DNA of 30,548 nucleotides from RGIG250 sp045616885 (lineage in GTDB: Bacteria > Bacillota > Negativicutes > Selenomonadales > Selenomonadaceae). Below are positions 29,680-30,548 of this stretch, one piece after another. The stretch covers positions 1-30,548 of the forward strand of contig JAZLHS010000189.1 of assembly GCA_045616885.1 (NCBI GenBank). The letters run 5' to 3'. The notes under the pieces are model-generated. The model did not search any database and was not told the origin of the DNA. It was given only the letters and a program-made list of their open reading frames with translations. The translations under genes and the position numbers were made by a program. The number at the start of each line of letters is the position of its first letter. Position 1 is the first letter of the stretch.

Positions 29680-29967
29680 TCAGATCTTAAAGCAAAGAAT
29701 CGTAACCAACACCCAGCTGGTGATAAGTCCGATTGAAATCAGATAGCCTTCCTTAGTAATCGGGCGACCAAAGTTGGTATTCTCTCCCATAAAGCCGCGA
29801 CGATTCAGCAGAGCGTACTTCTGCACGCGCTTCTTAAACCATTTCTTTTTCTTCTCTTCGCCAATGAGCGTTCCGACTATCTGTGCGATAGCAATGCTGG
29901 AACCAAAGCTGCAAAGAGTCCGAACGGTGATTTCGGCATCTGATAATCCGCCAAAGAGCCAATCCAA
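29680..29967 (-). CDS. small membrane protein of unknown function
   Basis: 95 residues if started at TTG 29967, which has GGGAGG 7 nt upstream; the longer frame from ATG 29997 has no SD and begins before the likely transcript start. Two hydrophobic segments (about 18-38 and 76-94) flank a very basic stretch, GEEKKKKWFKKRVQKYALLNRRGFMG. The C-terminus ends LVTILCFKI. I do not recognise a family. It has its own promoter at 30002-30030 and a terminator right after. Whether it is co-transcribed with the importer genes depends on readthrough of that terminator. Confidence 0.7.
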   Translation of the reverse strand: MDWLFGGLSDAEITVRTLCSFGSSIAIAQIVGTLIGEEKKKKWFKKRVQKYALLNRRGFMGENTNFGRPITKEGYLISIGLITSWVLVTILCFKI

Positions 29968-30001
29968 ACTAAAAACCTCCCGGTGGTGAAACCACATTCA
30001 T

Positions 30002-30030
30002 ATTATACAATAACCTTAGTATAAATTCAA
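30002..30030 (-). promoter_or_regulatory. promoter of the small membrane gene (and possibly the importer)
   Basis: On the minus strand TTGAAT (complement of 30025-30030), 17 bp, TATAAT (complement of 30002-30007). The start would be near 29995. It lies between prfC and the small membrane gene. Confidence 0.7.
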
Positions 30031-30047
30031 TAAATGTATTTCGCTTA

Positions 30048-30548
30048 CTATACTTCTTTTTTATCCGGCGGAACCGCGTGAAGCTCCAGTCCCGGGTTAT
30101 TATCGGTTATCCAGCCAAGTGCCCACTCGTTATTTACCAGCAGTACCGGCAGGCCGTTTCGGTCGTAGACAAACATACCGCGGTCGATGCCTCGCATTCC
30201 CTCCGGGGTAGCCGTATGGCCGTCCTCATATGTGAGCCACCGTGCAACCTCAAATGGCTGCATCGTCAGGATAACATCCACGCCATATTCACTCTTCAGG
30301 CGATAGACAAGAACGTCAAACTGCAAGGTACCGACAGTGCCGACGATAATGGAATCGTAGCCGGCTTCCTTAAAGAGCTGGATAGCACCCTCCTGCGTCA
30401 GCTGCTCGATACCCTTCAGGAACTGCTTGCGCTTCATGGTATCCTTTGCCTCGACGCGGGCAAACTTTTCCGGCGGGAATACCGGGAAATCAGCGAAGCG
30501 GAACTTAGAAGAGGAGTCGGATATGGTATCGCCGATGCCGAAGATACC
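30048..30548 (-). CDS. prfC: peptide chain release factor 3, 3' part
   Basis: The last 166 codons of RF3, a GTPase that recycles RF1/RF2 from the ribosome. The 5' part is beyond the right edge. The frame is open to the edge, beginning GIFGIGDTISDSSSKFRFAD and passing through KFARVEAKDTMKRKQFLKGI, which matches RF3 domain II-III. QLTQEGAIQLF, IVGTVGTLQFDVLVYRLKSEYGVDV and the C-terminal part agree with RF3. It ends at TAA. The window contains no GTP-binding motif because that part is missing. Confidence 0.93.
   Translation of the reverse strand, partial: GIFGIGDTISDSSSKFRFADFPVFPPEKFARVEAKDTMKRKQFLKGIEQLTQEGAIQLFKEAGYDSIIVGTVGTLQFDVLVYRLKSEYGVDVILTMQPFEVARWLTYEDGHTATPEGMRGIDRGMFVYDRNGLPVLLVNNEWALGWITDNNPGLELHAVPPDKKEV

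Overview
The window looks like chromosome of a Firmicutes bacterium of about 50% G+C. Four gene clusters keep a Firmicutes core order: yybS-gdpP-rplI-dnaB with a LonC-type protease gene inside it, tsaE-tsaB-rimI-tsaD, divIC-yabR-tilS-hpt, and prfC at the right edge. No sporulation gene such as spoIIE is seen between yabR and tilS. My best guess is a Negativicutes member (Dialister/Megasphaera-like). That is inference from gene order and base composition, not a database result.

Layout. 1-275: start of a leftward stable-RNA operon, with a strong promoter, an rRNA-type boxA leader, and tRNA-Gly(GCC). 316-7446: leftward operon yybS (DUF2232), gdpP, rplI, lonC, a small Arc-like gene and dnaB, with a promoter at 7418-7446. 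7557-8939: a lone rightward clpX-like gene. 8947-9119: a composite palindromic repeat and the thrC terminator. 9134-10633: thrC. 10812-15596: leftward operon tsaE-tsaB-rimI-tsaD (t6A tRNA modification plus ribosomal acetyltransferase), running directly into a PdtaS-type histidine kinase and a PdtaR-type ANTAR response regulator. 15734-19912 is the accessory part: a HigBA-like toxin-antitoxin pair, scars of decayed genes, and an AT-rich island with a ribbon-helix-helix gene overlapping a single-chain restriction-modification enzyme. 20005-21867: a zinc-ribbon protein, an OhrR-like regulator, and a divergent rubrerythrin-like gene with palindromic operator candidates. 21896-26732: a sodium/alanine symporter, hpt, tilS, a tandem repeat block, an S1-domain protein and ftsB/divIC. 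26772-29666: an iron-complex/cobalamin-type ABC importer (ATPase, permease, binding lipoprotein), with an intrinsic terminator directly in front of its ribosome binding site. 29680-30030: a small membrane protein and its promoter. 30048-30548: the 3' part of prfC.

How genes work together. Most of the window is housekeeping: replication, translation, tRNA maturation, c-di-AMP turnover, proteolysis, purine salvage and iron or corrinoid uptake. The most unusual part is 16.5-19.9 kb. There a TacA/DUF1778-like ribbon-helix-helix protein, without its usual acetyltransferase toxin, is translationally coupled to a nuclease-methylase-specificity fusion protein, and its promoter is framed by repeated GTGGA boxes. 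The second is the coupling of the t6A operon to an RNA-binding two-component system. The third is the terminator/attenuator arrangement in front of the importer genes. Exact starts, promoters and terminators were read by eye.
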